NCBI GenBank assembly: GCA_900618425.1
Contig: UZAN01039603.1
Span: 66,096 to 130,095 of the forward strand
From: Echinostoma caproni
Lineage: Eukaryota > Platyhelminthes > Trematoda > Plagiorchiida > Echinostomatidae
DNA: 64,000 nt
Direction of reading: 5' to 3'
Of the stretch, positions 28,311-41,366 are shown piece after piece; within the stretch, counting starts at the first letter, position 1, and every line of letters begins with the position of its first letter. Under the pieces are notes generated by a model, which saw only the letters and a program-made list of their open reading frames with translations, was not told the DNA's origin and did not search any database. A program made the translations under genes and the position numbers.

Positions 28311-29457
28311 ACAGAGTTAGGAATGCAAAGCCGTTTGATTATCTATAAATATAACAAAAACGATAAACTAATAGGTTACGGTCAGAAAAAATAACCGAGC
28401 TAACGAGTTATACTTTTTGCATCACTCGTTAGCATCATCATGGGAGAGAAATCTATCAATTGGTAGTTACATATGATCTGGTAATCTGGAGACGATTCGT
28501 GTGATTGGACTGTGACGCGATCGACGAACTAGGTTACACCCTAACCTACGGGCGGATTTAATTCGCGCTTTCGGCAGCGTACTACCTGACAACCGAGAAG
28601 CGAAGCCGAATCATCCGCTATAATCATTACGCACATGAGACCCCAAATATGGAACCTATAAATTATGTATAAACTAATCGTCTCATGGAAAGAGCTTCCT
28701 TAGAATCAACCGTTAAACGATTAGTGGAAGAATCAGTAAAAGACGGTGTTGATAACTCGAAAGTCAAATAGTTTCATTTCACTTTGCACAACCATAACCA
28801 TGCACTTTCGTCAAACTTACTTCTCCAACAGATTAATTCCTAAACCCAACCAGGTCGAAACAGCTGCCCAGTGATTCCTAGCTTTTCAGTTTCACGCTTC
28901 ATTTGCTATATACACAACGAATTTCACTTTTGTAATTCTTAAAACTTACTTGGTTTATTCGGTTCTATAGAGCCAAGTGTTTACTTAGTATAAGTGGGAA
29001 ATATTTTTCTCCATCCAGTTGCCGTCTGATAAACAAATGCTCCCCCGACTGAAATTCAGGACGTAAATCATATCAAGAGACATGCAATAAATTGGACATC
29101 TACAAATTAGAACCGCAGTCATTCATCTCTTACACATTCAGACGTCAGGTGCGCAGTCATTCTTGTTGTTCCATTTTGTTATCCAAACTTGATTTTTCGC
29201 CTCTTCAGTTTCCCTTCGGCCAAATAAAAAAATCGAGATGTCGATTTTCACGTAAATTGATTTTCAAATATGAATTTTATAATGAGGAGGATATGAATGA
29301 CTGGGCAACATTTCCCACGCGACCGGTTTCACGGTCCATGCCGCTCGAAGGATATGTGTATCCCGCAATCCGCGGTCTAGTCATTTTAATACTTTTACTC
29401 TCAACGAATAATTACTGGATACATATGCCTCACGAGCAGCAAGGACTAAGAAACCTA

Positions 29458-29510
29458 TCGTGTTCTTCTGGGAGATTTTTCCGATCATTCGCATACTACT
29501 CGTTGTAAAA
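29458..29510 (+). repeat. diverged repeat, copy 2
   Basis: This is the partner of 28255-28310, about 1.2 kb away. It overlaps the 3' end of a 138-codon open frame (29092-29508) that has no domain I recognise and is probably fortuitous. Confidence 0.5.
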
Positions 29511-30484
29511 ACAGTGAAAATCAACCCTAGCCTCCAGTTGACTAAGAGGCACCGCGTCTGACTCAACACCAAATGCAGAAAATTGGGGCAATGATTCTTC
29601 GAGGCTTCTGGTACCTGAATCAACTCCTTAAGATGCCATTAGGAGTTGCATTGTCCAATAAAACCAGTAAAATAATTGAAACATTCATTTGCGTTAAACG
29701 AATACCTCTGGCAGGTCAAAAGTATCGGAACGACAACTATAAATTTATTACCATCGTTGTCATGAGCAGTTTGTTCATCGGAATAGGGATGGTCTACTTG
29801 TGGTAAGGTAGAAAGGTAATACATACAGATGGTGCCATTTCGAAGACAACAAGCGTTTTGCTTTCATAGGTAAAATGTTTATTTTCCTCAGATATCTAAC
29901 CTACAACTGTTTGCCTCTCATTTCCGACTTGATGAACACTTCATCAGTGATCCTTTTGGACAACACATGGTCATCCGTTGAACAATGTTTGAATAAAAGA
30001 TGTTTATTAACGTAGGTTAAGTTATTCCCGCATGTCACACATTGTCAAACGAGCATACCTTCTTTACAAGCTAACAATGAGCAAATTACAGAGTACCTAC
30101 ATGTGGGTTTACTCTAAAAAAAATTTTTTCACTGCGATTTACGGTGACCTAGTTTTGGTCACAACGTGGCTGAGCAGCCATTAAGCAGCCTGTCAAATTA
30201 AGAGTTTTGAGCATAGTGCAGCCTCAGTTCAATTTAACTAAGTTATTTGTATTTCGCGNAACTATCTGCTGAGAAAGCCAAAACATTAGTCTACGACACC
30301 CTTGTTGTGTTCACGTTGAACTGTCCGTCAGATCAGACGAATGTGATATTTGATATGCGATATGAAATATGAACGGATAACGTTCTACTTTCTTCTCATC
30401 ACACATTCACCGATATTGACGCTCATTGGCGAGAAGCCTGCGTTCGAAAACAGGTTAGTTAGGACCAAATGAAGTTAGGAAGTT

Positions 30485-30551
30485 GAGATGAGAATCGAAC
30501 GCAATAACTATGTGGTGATACCAGGTTGACTTCTACAGCCTTATCAACGCC
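30485..30551 (-). repeat. tRNA-like (Pol III promoter-like) sequence
   Basis: Read on the minus strand it starts GGCGTTGATAAGG, has an A-box-like region, and ends with GCGTTCGATTCTC, close to a B box (GGTTCGANTCC). The arms do not form a full cloverleaf by eye, so it is more likely a SINE head or tRNA pseudogene than a working tRNA. Short TCGATTCTC motifs also occur on the minus strand near 34785 and 58377, possibly the same family. Confidence 0.3.
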
Positions 30552-31059
30552 ACCCAGTGATTTGCCTGCAATATTTATGTATGATCTTTGTTCCCGATGC
30601 AAAACAAGGTCTATGGTCAGACTGTGTCAGTGTAATTCATCTGGATTGTCGAATGTTTCATTTCATCGAATCCGTGTTCTTCTGTGCATGAGCTAAGTGA
30701 ACAAAATTGTTTATAAAGAATGATGCTCGCGTTTTTCTATTACACACATTTGTATGATGAACAGCAAACAAAATGGACTCTATAAGCGCGATGACCTGCT
30801 GCTCGGGGATGGAAACCAGGACTGGCACAGGTGAATTCAGTTGAATGAGTATTCCTGAAGCTTCTCTGAGTATACCAAAAATACTTCACCAAAACCTAAA
30901 CCTCCAAAACCCTTCAAAGCACAATGTTGTGGTGACAAATGTGTGCCTGGCTTTTCTTGTTTCAAACGCAGGGAGACGGGCAATCTGAATGGTCTGTTTG
31001 TCTGTCTTTTTCGCTTCCTTTTTCTATTTATTGAATATATAAATGTACAGTCAACATTC

Positions 31060-31194
31060 AGGAAGGGAGGCCGCGGCCATACAAAGGCTGCCTGGAAATT
31101 ACAGAAATAGGGAATGCGGGCGGCGGTGGAGTGGTTCGAACCCGGGACATCGAGGTCACAAGTTAGTGACCTAACCACTTGGCCATCACCATCC
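31060..31194 (-). repeat. tRNA-derived SINE
   Basis: On the minus strand the element begins GGATGGTGATGGCCAAGTGG, a typical A box, followed at tRNA spacing by CCCGGGTTCGAACCAC, a B box. The 3' acceptor arm does not pair with the 5' end, so it is not a functional tRNA. A GC-rich body follows (CAGGCAGCC, GGCCGCGGCC, CTCCCTTCC) and then an AT-rich tail with AATAAATAGAAAAAGG. Core and body resemble the fragment at 2468-2640. The 3' boundary is approximate and could extend towards 30840. Confidence 0.55.
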
Positions 31195-33490
31195 AACGGT
31201 GCAAAGAGTGGATTCAGAGTAACTGGTTTTGTAACATTTTCATCGAAGTTCGTTTATTTAAAACCACGCCGCCAGTATCGTATTTACTCCTCAAAACTCA
31301 ACATTTGTCTCAAGTGTTTATGAATGCTGTGCTTTTAGCCTTTGTCAGTTTATACTTTCACCTTTCTCGTGTGAATGAGTAAAAATGTTTAAAACCAAAA
31401 AGGAATGTTTTCCTAATTTTTCCGTCAGAGCTTCACAAAAATGTTTTATGTTTTAAAACGGTTGCTATGTTACAAAGGAGCACTGGATATAAATGTGGGC
31501 GCGCAATTTCAGAACTTCTAGACAGTAAACTATAGAATTCCGGTAAATTGCATTNAGAATAAGTTCTGACACTTCACCCCCTACTCTATCTAGTGCAACG
31601 ATAAACGTACGTCAATCATTTGTGTCGCCGGAAGACAACAGTTAAATTACAACAGAAGCAGTCTGTCTATCCAAAGAAAATATTGTTTGGTAAAATTGCA
31701 AGCTGAAATTTTAAACTTGCTTGTAGTAAACTGAGTCAACAACACTACCATGTTCATTTCAGTTACTCGATTTTATACATTTTCGAGGAAACCAACATTT
31801 GAAAATCCTTTCTCCCTTTCTCCTCATCACGTGCAAATTATGCGTCCACGTGAAGTGTCACTCGAGAGTAAATTTCTCAATAGCTGGCATGAGAAGATCC
31901 ACTCTTGTGAATGACTCAAGCTGAAAATGTTCAAGTACGCAGGATAACAGAAGCAAAAACGTGATCGAGGTTTACATACACAAAATACTAAATTGTCCAC
32001 TTGCTCCAACTTCTTGCTCTACATGAAACCCTCGCACAGAAACATGCAGAACGAGAACAACAGTGATACGCATCACCGTTTGAGGCACATGCATTTTGAA
32101 GTGGATTGTCTCAGATTCCAAACGCATTGCCACCTATTTGTGACCGTGAATGACTTTCGTATATGGTAAATACTTAACCACTCAAAACAATCAGATTTAT
32201 TGGAACAGCTAACAAATAAGTGAAAAATATATTTCAAATATTAATACAACTTCATGCTGCTAAAACTTCCAGAAAGTTTTCATAAAGTAGTTGGAAATTT
32301 CATATTTTATTTTGGTAATCTTTCGCTTCTCAGTGGTTGTGTCCGATCAACCATGAGCACAAACAGATTATGGACGGTGGGACTAATCACTTTGTCAGCA
32401 AATCACATCCAGGTGAAAAGGAACAAGCACAAAACCGATATGCCCATGGAATCCCGGGGATCGTTCTCAGTTATCTTCCGGATTTAATGTTCAGAAAGCC
32501 ACACAGACTCTGCAAAAAGAACTTCATTGTTTGCGGTGAGCAGCGGGTAAATGGTAATCACTGCGCACGTTTGGGGAACAGAATGTGTAATATTGAGCAC
32601 CCTCGCTTATCCATTCTAAATCCCCGATAAGAGGACAATGAGCTATTTGAAACCCGGTAGAAGGGGATTAATGGCTGCTAGGTCGCAAAAGCGCCACAGA
32701 CGTGTTGTTTCACTAAAACGAGCAATGAAAAGATAGCATAGTTGAACGGATGCATAGGACATAATGAGGTCTGAATGACTGTGCGTAAATGATATCTGAA
32801 GTCTTCCAGAAACTTCTTCCACATAAATATTTTTTTCTCTTGTTTTCTTCATTCTCCACTATAGTATGAACATCGATCAGGCAATATTTATGCTTATAAT
32901 CATGCTTTTTTAAGCAAATTGATCTGATGTATGATAGTTGTAAACCGCACTCCGTTTTTTATGACCATCACTTTTCTCATGAAAGAACATGATTGCGATC
33001 GAGTTGACTACATTTCCCTCTCTCGCTCTGTTGGAACACACTTTTCATTCGATGATACAGCTCCCAGAAACGCTTAACGCACTGAATTACTGATGGTGGT
33101 AATAATAATAATAATGATTATGGTAATCCGTCACATTGATTTGCAATGCGCGCTAGTAAAGATCGAGTGGTTTGACAATTAGCTCTTGGAACATTTCCGT
33201 TCACGGAAAAGGAAACACAATCGAAAATACGTTTAATCCAGTGCGTAGCGTTTCGTCGTCCGCATTTAGCACATTCAAGCTGCACGAATGAGCACCTTTC
33301 GAGAATCCAGACATGAGATTAAATTGCTGTGGCGATAATGCACGGGTCTGCTATGCATATTTTTCAGATTAAAGAATAACGTGACTGGAAACAAATCAAT
33401 ACTTGATCAGCCCAGGATACACAAATACACAATCAAAAGATAAATAGTGGACCGATTCGGGTCATTCTTGAGGCCACAGTGTTCAAAGGA

Positions 33491-33622
33491 TTAGGAAATG
33501 CGACCGTTATTACCGAACCGGAGACACAGAAGTTGGACAGCCGAAGCAATCAGATCTAAGCTTAATGCGATCAGTCCAGCAAACAAGAGAGTAAGCTGAC
33601 AAGCGTGAAGAGCCATCTCCAT
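33491..33622 (-). CDS. candidate 43-codon hydrophobic ORF or first exon
   Basis: On the minus strand an ATG in a fair Kozak context (ctaccATGG) opens 43 codons to a TAA. A second ATG lies two codons on. Residues about 9-33 form a strongly hydrophobic helix (LTLLFAGLIALSL, then IASAVQLL) like a signal anchor or signal peptide. A possible splice donor GTAATA lies in the frame at about 33513, so this could be a 5' exon of a membrane or secreted protein. I recognise no homologue. It sits upstream of the kinase exon on the same strand. It may equally be chance. Confidence 0.2.
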   Translation of the reverse strand: MEMALHACQLTLLFAGLIALSLDLIASAVQLLCLRFGNNGRIS

Positions 33623-35221
33623 GGTAGTAGAATGGTGGCTGAACCGAAATCAGACAAAGAAAACAAGCACAGTGATTGAACCGCTCACTGTCAAGTAAGA
33701 TGCGGTTAGAAATAAATCGTTCCTGTTTCACGAGTGAAAAGGGGAAAAGGCCGAAAGATAGCAATTAAACCGTTCGTGTAGAAAATTGAGCGAACGATTA
33801 TGTCAAACAAAACAGGCAAATCGTCAGACAGACAATTTACCTGAACAGTTTTGAAATACATTTGCGTGAAATATTACTTCATGCGAGAGGTGCGTGACCG
33901 AAAATGGTAAGAACTTAGTGGGTGGTACACAAGAGAGAACAAGCACAGATACAAGTTACCTGAGACAAACGGATATTCGGTCGATTGTTTTTTAACTAGC
34001 CTATTTAGAACCAACTAGGCAGTCTAGAAATCTAAAATATCAATAAAACTGTTGATTTACATGGAGGTGGGGAGGCAGCGATTCAAAATGGAAGAAGAGA
34101 GAGCAATAAAAAGCACTCCAGAAAATATTTCATAACGTTTCGTTTTTCGATAGCACAGACAACATTGCGTGTCAAGGTGTTTATTTAGCCATTCAATTTC
34201 GGTGATTACGAACAGTTAATTGGGTGAATATTTCACGCTCTGGGGACGCGTTGCTGCAAAATGTTACATACCAAACCAAAACGTTTCTACTCCCTCAGAG
34301 TCATAAAGTTTCTGCAAAAATTGAAGCGAATATTGAGTGAAATAAGTGGTTTAATGTTTATTTAGCCAATTAAAACTTATACTACTGGAGATTGTGTCAG
34401 AATAGATCAGTAATCGTTCTCATTTGTGAATAGACATTTTTAATAATGATCCATCGATTACAATCTTTTGGCTCAATATACAGCAGTGATATAACGATAA
34501 TCCTTACACTTCAACCAAAAAACGTCAGGCCGCAGACGGCATTAGGTCAACAGGGGAAAGCTTGTCAAACCAAATCCTTTTAGAGAAATGTGATTTGACT
34601 ATGATTCACACTCTAACTGTCGACCTTAAATTATAAACAATGACATTACACGAGCACAACTTTATTCACCAAAGCGCGGATGGCGGTGTTCCCAATTAAA
34701 TAGGCGATAAATAAATTTATCTAATTTAAAAATGAGTGACTGAGGTCTATTAGCCGCGTCTGTGTAAACATGCCGAGGCGAGAATCGAGGTCAGTGAGCC
34801 TGAGATTTGAGCCCCAATGAAAATGCTTACCGATCCCGAACTCCTGAATAGGGAGGGTCACATACAACTTTGCAATAAGTCTAGCAGATGACAAACTAAA
34901 CTTATTTTCATATTTCATGACTGTACGTTAACCTGCGAAATTAAGTCACTGAAACAGTTGATTGTTAACCTGCATATTAATCATGGAAGAACACCATACT
35001 AGTATAATTTCTTGCAAAAATTACCAATCAACAACCAAGATGAGGTGGAGATTTGTTTGGTGATTTCACCACACTTTGTTTCTTTTCAATTGCAATGTGA
35101 ACTTATTACGTTACTCAACATTGATGGAATGATATTGTGCTTTAAATGAAAATGACGTCATGTAAAATTCAAAGGAAAGTTTTTAACAGTGAACACTGAA
35201 CAGCTTCATCATGTTTAACCT

Positions 35222-35440
35222 CCTTTGGTTGGGAACGTTCTGATGCTAACTAACCCCGATGGGGCTCGGGGCTCTGATTTACAGCTTATCTTCTGTTGAG
35301 AGCTCGTGCCGAGTTGCAAGCAGTAGCTGTGGGTTATTTCTTCACCCGTTGGCCGTCGTACGGAAAGCCACTCGATTTGTAGAATTCTGTGTGGATACGA
35401 AGCATCTCCGAGATATGGGCTCTTCGAGCCACCAATCATT
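35222..35440. other. GC-richer islet, possible unidentified repeat
   Basis: About 220 bp are clearly richer in G+C than the flanks and open on both strands (71 codons plus, 74 codons minus). No domain is recognised. In this setting such an islet is more likely a transposon relic than an exon. No splice sites or repeat borders could be fixed. Confidence 0.25.
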
Positions 35441-37274
35441 AATTTTTAACACGGCACTGCTGGCTATTAGTTAAAGAGTGTTTCGGAACCAAATGACAAT
35501 TTATATGAATTGTACGATCCTATTCTAAAATTTTGACGTCATTTTCCACGTCGGATGCTGAAGGATAGCCTGTTTAAATCAAGCTTCTGGCAACTCATGT
35601 CCAATCGTCCTCCTTGTACACATGCATATAAGTCGTTTAAATGCAATGTATTCAGCGAGAGTTCTTTTAATTGTCCCCGTAAATGTTGCGGACTTTATCA
35701 GTGATTTTTGTCCCTTATCATAATTTAATCTTTGCAACAATAAATATGCCACTTTCAGGGATCAATCGCATGTTTTCTTTTGGAAGTAAACCATAATTAT
35801 CTACATTCCCAATTCATTTGTGAGCGAATGTCTCTTTCTGGTTCCGCAAAATTCGAAAACCATTCAACCAAAAGTTTGTTGCTTTTTGTTCCTATCCCTG
35901 ATACCGTGTGCTAAATAGTGTTTGGAAGTCTATTTAACTCCTAAACCAGGCCCTCTTTTTCTCAAAGGTTTATGAGGAACCATTCCAAAATTATCATTTG
36001 CAACTGTAGCAATCCAGAAGTTGACTGTGTAAAATTCCTCCAATTTATTTTACTACATAATCTGTGTCCGTTTCATCATCCAGAAATCAGTGCACAAGCG
36101 CCACTCGATTGTCTTTCTACACGCTTGCTTTTCAGCCCAAATGTGTGTAACATTTGATTTGAGTACTAAATTCTTGATTGTACAAACTTCTCCGCTTTGA
36201 ATATACCATTCCCGTGTCATTTTCCTGATCCAAAAGAAATGCTTTATCCTAAATTCCAGGTCCAGCAAACTACATTCCCGTTTTAGTGGTATTTATACGC
36301 ATGTCCCAATTGCCTTTATTATTTGATTTTATATAGATAACGATGAGGTAATACACAAAGATACCGTATTCACCTAATACTGTTGTGTGCATGTTGTGTT
36401 TGCTGGAAGTTAATCACATCGCCCATGCCTGTGTCAAATTTCAGTTTCTATCTACACACATCACCTGTGTGACTTGATCGGTCACTCTTCCCGTTGACCG
36501 CAATTAAGTCACTCGGACACTCATCACTGCGAATCTGGATAGGTTTCCTTGATTTTAGTAATTTGCGCTTCTTTTTCTGTTCCGTTGCTTCAATTCTCAT
36601 TTCATTTATGGAAACTCCTTAAATTGCATAGTCTGTGCATAGGGCATACGGTATGCATAGCACACCGCTTATTGTCCAGTTGTTTAAATAGCAGATCAAC
36701 TCAACACTAGGACGTATTGAGTGAACTCAATGAGACTTGGTCTGTGAATGAAATATCGTTAAACAATGACGTTTCACAATCCTTTTCTCAACACTAGTCG
36801 TTAACCGTCACTACGGTCAACGGAAACTCGTGCTGCTATTCATTTACATTCGTAAACAACTTTGCAACTTTGATGTTCCCTGTGACACAATCACTTGTTA
36901 GTTGTGTCTTCAAATAGCAGCGCCGATACCGACTTACTCGCTTTATAGCCGTCGCCACCACGGCATTCCATCGGACGCAAACGGATTAATGGGTAATTAA
37001 ACTGTACCAATTGAGTCAATATTTTGCTCACACCTACTTCAGCAATGGTCATAAATTCGGGTGCATAACAAGAACAATAATGAGAAGCTCAATAAGACAT
37101 TTTATTTTTCAGCAATACGGCAAAAATACACACGTACATATATACATAATTCATACATGCAAAAAAAATGATAACTGCTAAAACGAATGATCATGTTGGT
37201 TTTATTTCATTGCATCTCCATATTCATTTGAGTCACATAAATATTTTCACCTGAAATGCATTTTTCGTTTATGC

Positions 37275-37296
37275 TTTGGGTTCATATGAACCCAAA
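37275..37296. repeat. 22-bp perfect palindrome
   Basis: TTTGGGTTCATATGAACCCA plus AA is identical to its own reverse complement. It could form a cruciform or bind a dimeric protein, or be chance. No neighbouring gene explains it. Confidence 0.7.
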
Positions 37297-37802
37297 TCCA
37301 CGTTCAGGGAGGACATAGAGATGCAACTGGTCTGTCTAGTCCGCCTTCCAAAGCAATGTGCCACATCTGTAATTTGTTCCCGTTTTAGACTCAGCCAATT
37401 GAGGACAACGATACTATCTAAAATGTGTCCGGATCAAACTAAATGCAGTTTGTTGCGGTGAAATGTTTTTCAGCCGTTTTTCCACTTTACTTACCAGACG
37501 AAATGAAATACACTGAATCTCATTATTTTACAGATATTTATCAGTTCACTCTGGTTACTTGTGCCACTCAATCATAACCGACCAAAGATGTTTCGATGGC
37601 ACAATCATATATCTGCAGATCGTTGAATGAGGTCCCAGTCCAGTATGTTGTCGGCCTTTTCAGTCACGCCTTGAGAAAACAGATTTAATTCAGACCACAG
37701 TTACCGCGGACAAAGTTGTGCTCTGCTTGTTATAAAACTAACAGTTCTACTCCATTCGAGTATTCTCCTAGCTCACAAAGTGGGGCTTGGTCGAAGCTTT
37801 AC

Positions 37803-37843
37803 CTGATGAAGGTCAGGGTGTTGCACAAGTTTGATCAATACCT
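37803..37843 (-). CDS. speculative 41-nt micro-exon, kinase helix-C-like
   Basis: On the minus strand an acceptor-like CTGCCTAG is followed by AG plus 13 codons and the good donor GTAAAG. If the previous exon ended in G, the peptide would read EVLIKLVQHPDLHQ. That resembles the helix C to beta-4 region of CAMK-group kinases (E-x-x-L-x-x-x-x-HP-x-I), with spacing nearer phosphorylase-kinase-type enzymes than CaMKI. The polypyrimidine tract is poor and no adjoining kinase exons were found between here and 22853. Chance resemblance is quite possible. Confidence 0.12.
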
Positions 37844-38389
37844 CTAGGCAGCTTTTGAAGATTAATTACGTGAGTGAAAGTGTTAAACAGGTATTCGGGA
37901 GCACGTGGAGGTTGCGTGATACGCAGTTTGTCGATCTTTTCCTTAGACCTATCCATCCCTTTCATATTTTCCCGTTGTCCTGCAAGTTCTCTTTTCTGCT
38001 CACTTCCAAATAAGCTATGTTTCACAAACAAAACTTCAGTTTTAACTGCACGAAGTAAAACCTCTGTAATTTTGAGCTCTGACAGCATACGACACGCTTC
38101 GTTGTTCTTTTGTCGAAATTTTCTTTGTTGTCACTTGCTAGATCACTCACATCATAATTCTCAATGGTTGACCTAATTTAACTCCCTAAAACCATGCTTA
38201 CTTGGGTTTGATTAAACCTTTTATTTTGGTATTAAAAACCACTCCGTGAAGTTGTCGGAGTCAGGGGACACAGTCCTAACATCGAAGGGGTACGTTGCCT
38301 GTCGAATCAAACATGGTACTTAATGTCCGAATTGCAACACTTATTTTTGATTAAGACGTTTTTATTTATCAACGCATTTAGATCCATCA

Positions 38390-38445
38390 ATGATAGCTAA
38401 TTACATAGGACAGCGATCGAGCGATGATAGGTTCAATTCCGATGC
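38390..38445 (+). repeat. tRNA-like A/B-box pair
   Basis: TAGCTAATTACATAGG resembles an A box and GGTTCAATTCC at about 38430-38440 is a good B box, at tRNA-like spacing. No cloverleaf is evident. It is probably a SINE head remnant. Confidence 0.25.
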
Positions 38446-40401
38446 GCTCTTCATCCAGGACAACTAAACAAGTGCAGTATAGTCGATCCATAATATTGGA
38501 AAATAAGGAAAATCTCATCACCATCAAGATTTCAAGCAACCAGTGTTCTTGCTTTTGTACACAGTCCTATTTCTACGCTACTTCATTTAACCGCTGAAAC
38601 ATCTCCTCCCGAATAATCGGTAACATTACTTAACTCAACGAGCAACCGTTGGTTAATCAGGTGCAAACTGAGGCGGACTTTCAATTTATGGAAAGATGGG
38701 ATCAAAGGAAGAGGAACAGTTTTTACAGAAGTGTAGTCATACATGGTAAAATAAAACTGAGAGTAGAATCTATATCGTCAAGATTATTGCAAACTTTTCA
38801 GAATGATCACCAGGCATTGGATCTGCAAAGTACACAAATACTATCACCAATGTATATGAAGCGATAAGTTCCACTCGGTAACCAGGTCTTCCGATAAAGT
38901 TAAATAACGATTACGTCAGTTCACCAGAACGTAAAACAATCTTGCTACTTTCCAGCTCTTCCAAAATGTATCCTTATAGGCACAGCCGCTATTACAGCGA
39001 ACTGAGGGTTATCCGCTCGAGTATACTTTCCAAATGGGCAACCAAAACAAGCGATTTGTTCGTCATAACACTGTATCAAATATCGCAACATTTAAGGAGC
39101 GACTTTAAATATGGATTATTCTTTCGGAAGGTAAATAAACATGAATCTTAAAAGTTTATTTGAGAAATGAATACACGCAAATGCGTTTGAGGAGAAAAAC
39201 GCAAAGTCAAAATATTCAGTGTCGGACTAGAAGTGGAAAAATCATGACAGGACTAGTAAGAAAACAAATTATTCATGAATTGAGAACTAAATAAAGCCAA
39301 CTGATTTCATTGAAGCTACACCTGTGCCATTTTGTCAGGAGGCGTTTTCGCGGGTGCAACACTGGGTATTGTTGGCCTAATGTACCACGTGGTTTGATTG
39401 GAAATTAGTTTCAATCTGATCTCTACTATCCCATGAAAACAGTTATTTTTAATTATTCCCAGCACACTTACCGTGGCACTACTTCCTTCAACCAATTCAG
39501 GTTATCGTTGTTTTTGTCAGTGAGCACAGCTGTCAGCCCTCATTTGAAAGACGATGAGTTTTTGTGTCACTTCGCATGTGATAGCAGTTTAGATTTCACA
39601 ATCATTTATTGCCAGAACAACAATTCTTGTGTTATCCATTGAAGGTAGTTCTGGTCATAGCTTACTAATCCTATTGTTTTTATTGAAACGCACCCCGCAT
39701 TGTTGCCAATTGATTATACCGAAAATGAGTTTTCTGCAGTAAAGTAGGGAGCTTGTCCCTTTCATCTTATAGTGACGGCAGTCCTCCAATGGTGCTTTCT
39801 ATGTTTTGTTTTTTTATTTTTGTAGCCGTTACTACGAATAATTTTGTTGTTATGTTGGTTACCTCATGCGGATAGGAAAACGACAGGTCTTAAAACCTCG
39901 ACTCATTATTTGCCGGGGGCATTTTTCAGAGAAATCAATTATTTTCCAATCTTGTGAAGTTTGGAATTTAATAAATTTAAGGAGTTACTTCTTCCTCGTT
40001 TTGGAAATTATTGATCCAATGTTACGACCGTTGATGCTATTGCATTCCAATGCGTTGAAAAAGAATGTGGATTTCAGTACACCTCGTTGAACTTGTTGAA
40101 CACGCTTTCGCTTGTGCAGTAAATCCAAGAAGCACTCCAAACACACTGCTCACAATTGGGAGTAGTACCTCACAGCAGTAGAATCGTAGCTGTTTGCTTG
40201 ATTCGATTTAAGCGCAAAACCTGGGAACTTAAAAGCAGACCACGGCCACGCTTTCCACTTGGACGTCAAGCAGTTGATAGAACTGACTCACATTGGAGGA
40301 ATAGGAATCAAAATTGAGAAACTTTATTAGCATCATCTATGTTCTGTAACATCCGTATCACACTGTTTAAGAATACGATCGAACAATTTGTACGTTATGT
40401 N

Positions 40402-40416
40402 CCCCCCCCCCCCCCC
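40402..40416 (+). repeat. poly-C run next to an N
   Basis: Fifteen Cs directly follow an undetermined base at 40401. The true length is unreliable because homopolymers of this kind break reads and assemblies. Confidence 0.85.
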
Positions 40417-41365
40417 ATACTACGTTTTTGGGGTAAAGACTATTTCATCCAATTATTAACTTATCCCGATGAAAGCAGTGACTAAAATAGTCAAAACCGA
40501 TTGACTATCTCATAAACTTGAGAGCGTTACACGGTAAGCTCACGGTGTGAGGGGAGGCAAGGACGAAGAATCTAATCACTACTTCTCCCCCATAATGTGT
40601 GTACTTTGGACGGCTGAATATTGACTAGTAGTGCACCCTGCACGATCTCCAGGTGTGCCTTGATTTTGCAGTACTGCTGTCTAGCGAGGGAAGCCGTTGT
40701 CCGTGACAAACAAAAGCAACGATGCCAAAATCGTTACGTTTACCACATAAACATCATCAGCATTTACCAGTCTGGCTTCGCAACGAGTTGTTTCGTGTCT
40801 CATTCGCTGTTTATTTTCTATATGAAAGCATTTCCTAGCACTAACTAACTGTATTTAGTCTAATGTCGAGATGTACTGATCCTGTCTACATTTTTGTTTT
40901 TTGTGTACAATGAATTCATCAGAACAAGTATTTTCTCCGAAACTTTAGAATCAACTGTTATATATTAGGAAAAAGGTTGCAAATAGCTTAACATAAGCTA
41001 AAACAAAATTTCAGCCATATTTTGGTTGTATATGTCCTTATACTATAATAAATAACATTCGTACATGTCACTAAACACATTGTTTGAGCTGATAAGCGAT
41101 ATATATGTATTTATTGATGGTATATAACTGAATGCCGAAATTGATCAAAACAGACGAAAAACTGTGATATAAGTGAACTGGAGAACGTTGCATCATGAAC
41201 TCTGTTCAATAGTAACTCCAATCAGTACTCCTGGGTCAATAGTCAATTGAACTGACCCGACAGCTTCAGTTTTACACAATTGATTTGATGATAAATTGTT
41301 CTAATCCCTTTATTCCCACTATTCTGGATCACAATCTTGTAAATTCATTAGTCTTCTTCCCGTTG

Positions 41366-41366
41366 N
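41366..41366. other. single N flanked by a 9-bp duplication
   Basis: ttcccgttg stands on both sides of the N (41357-41365 and 41367-41375). This looks like an unmerged overlap of two contigs rather than a real unknown base. Confidence 0.8.

Noticed and set aside
29092..29508. 138-codon plus-strand ORF
   Set aside because: No recognisable domain; its end overlaps a diverged repeat, so it is more likely repeat-derived or chance.
40450..40490. Minus-strand HRD tripeptide (FHRDKL)
   Set aside because: It is followed by KLIIG and not LKPEN, with no flanking kinase sequence; chance.
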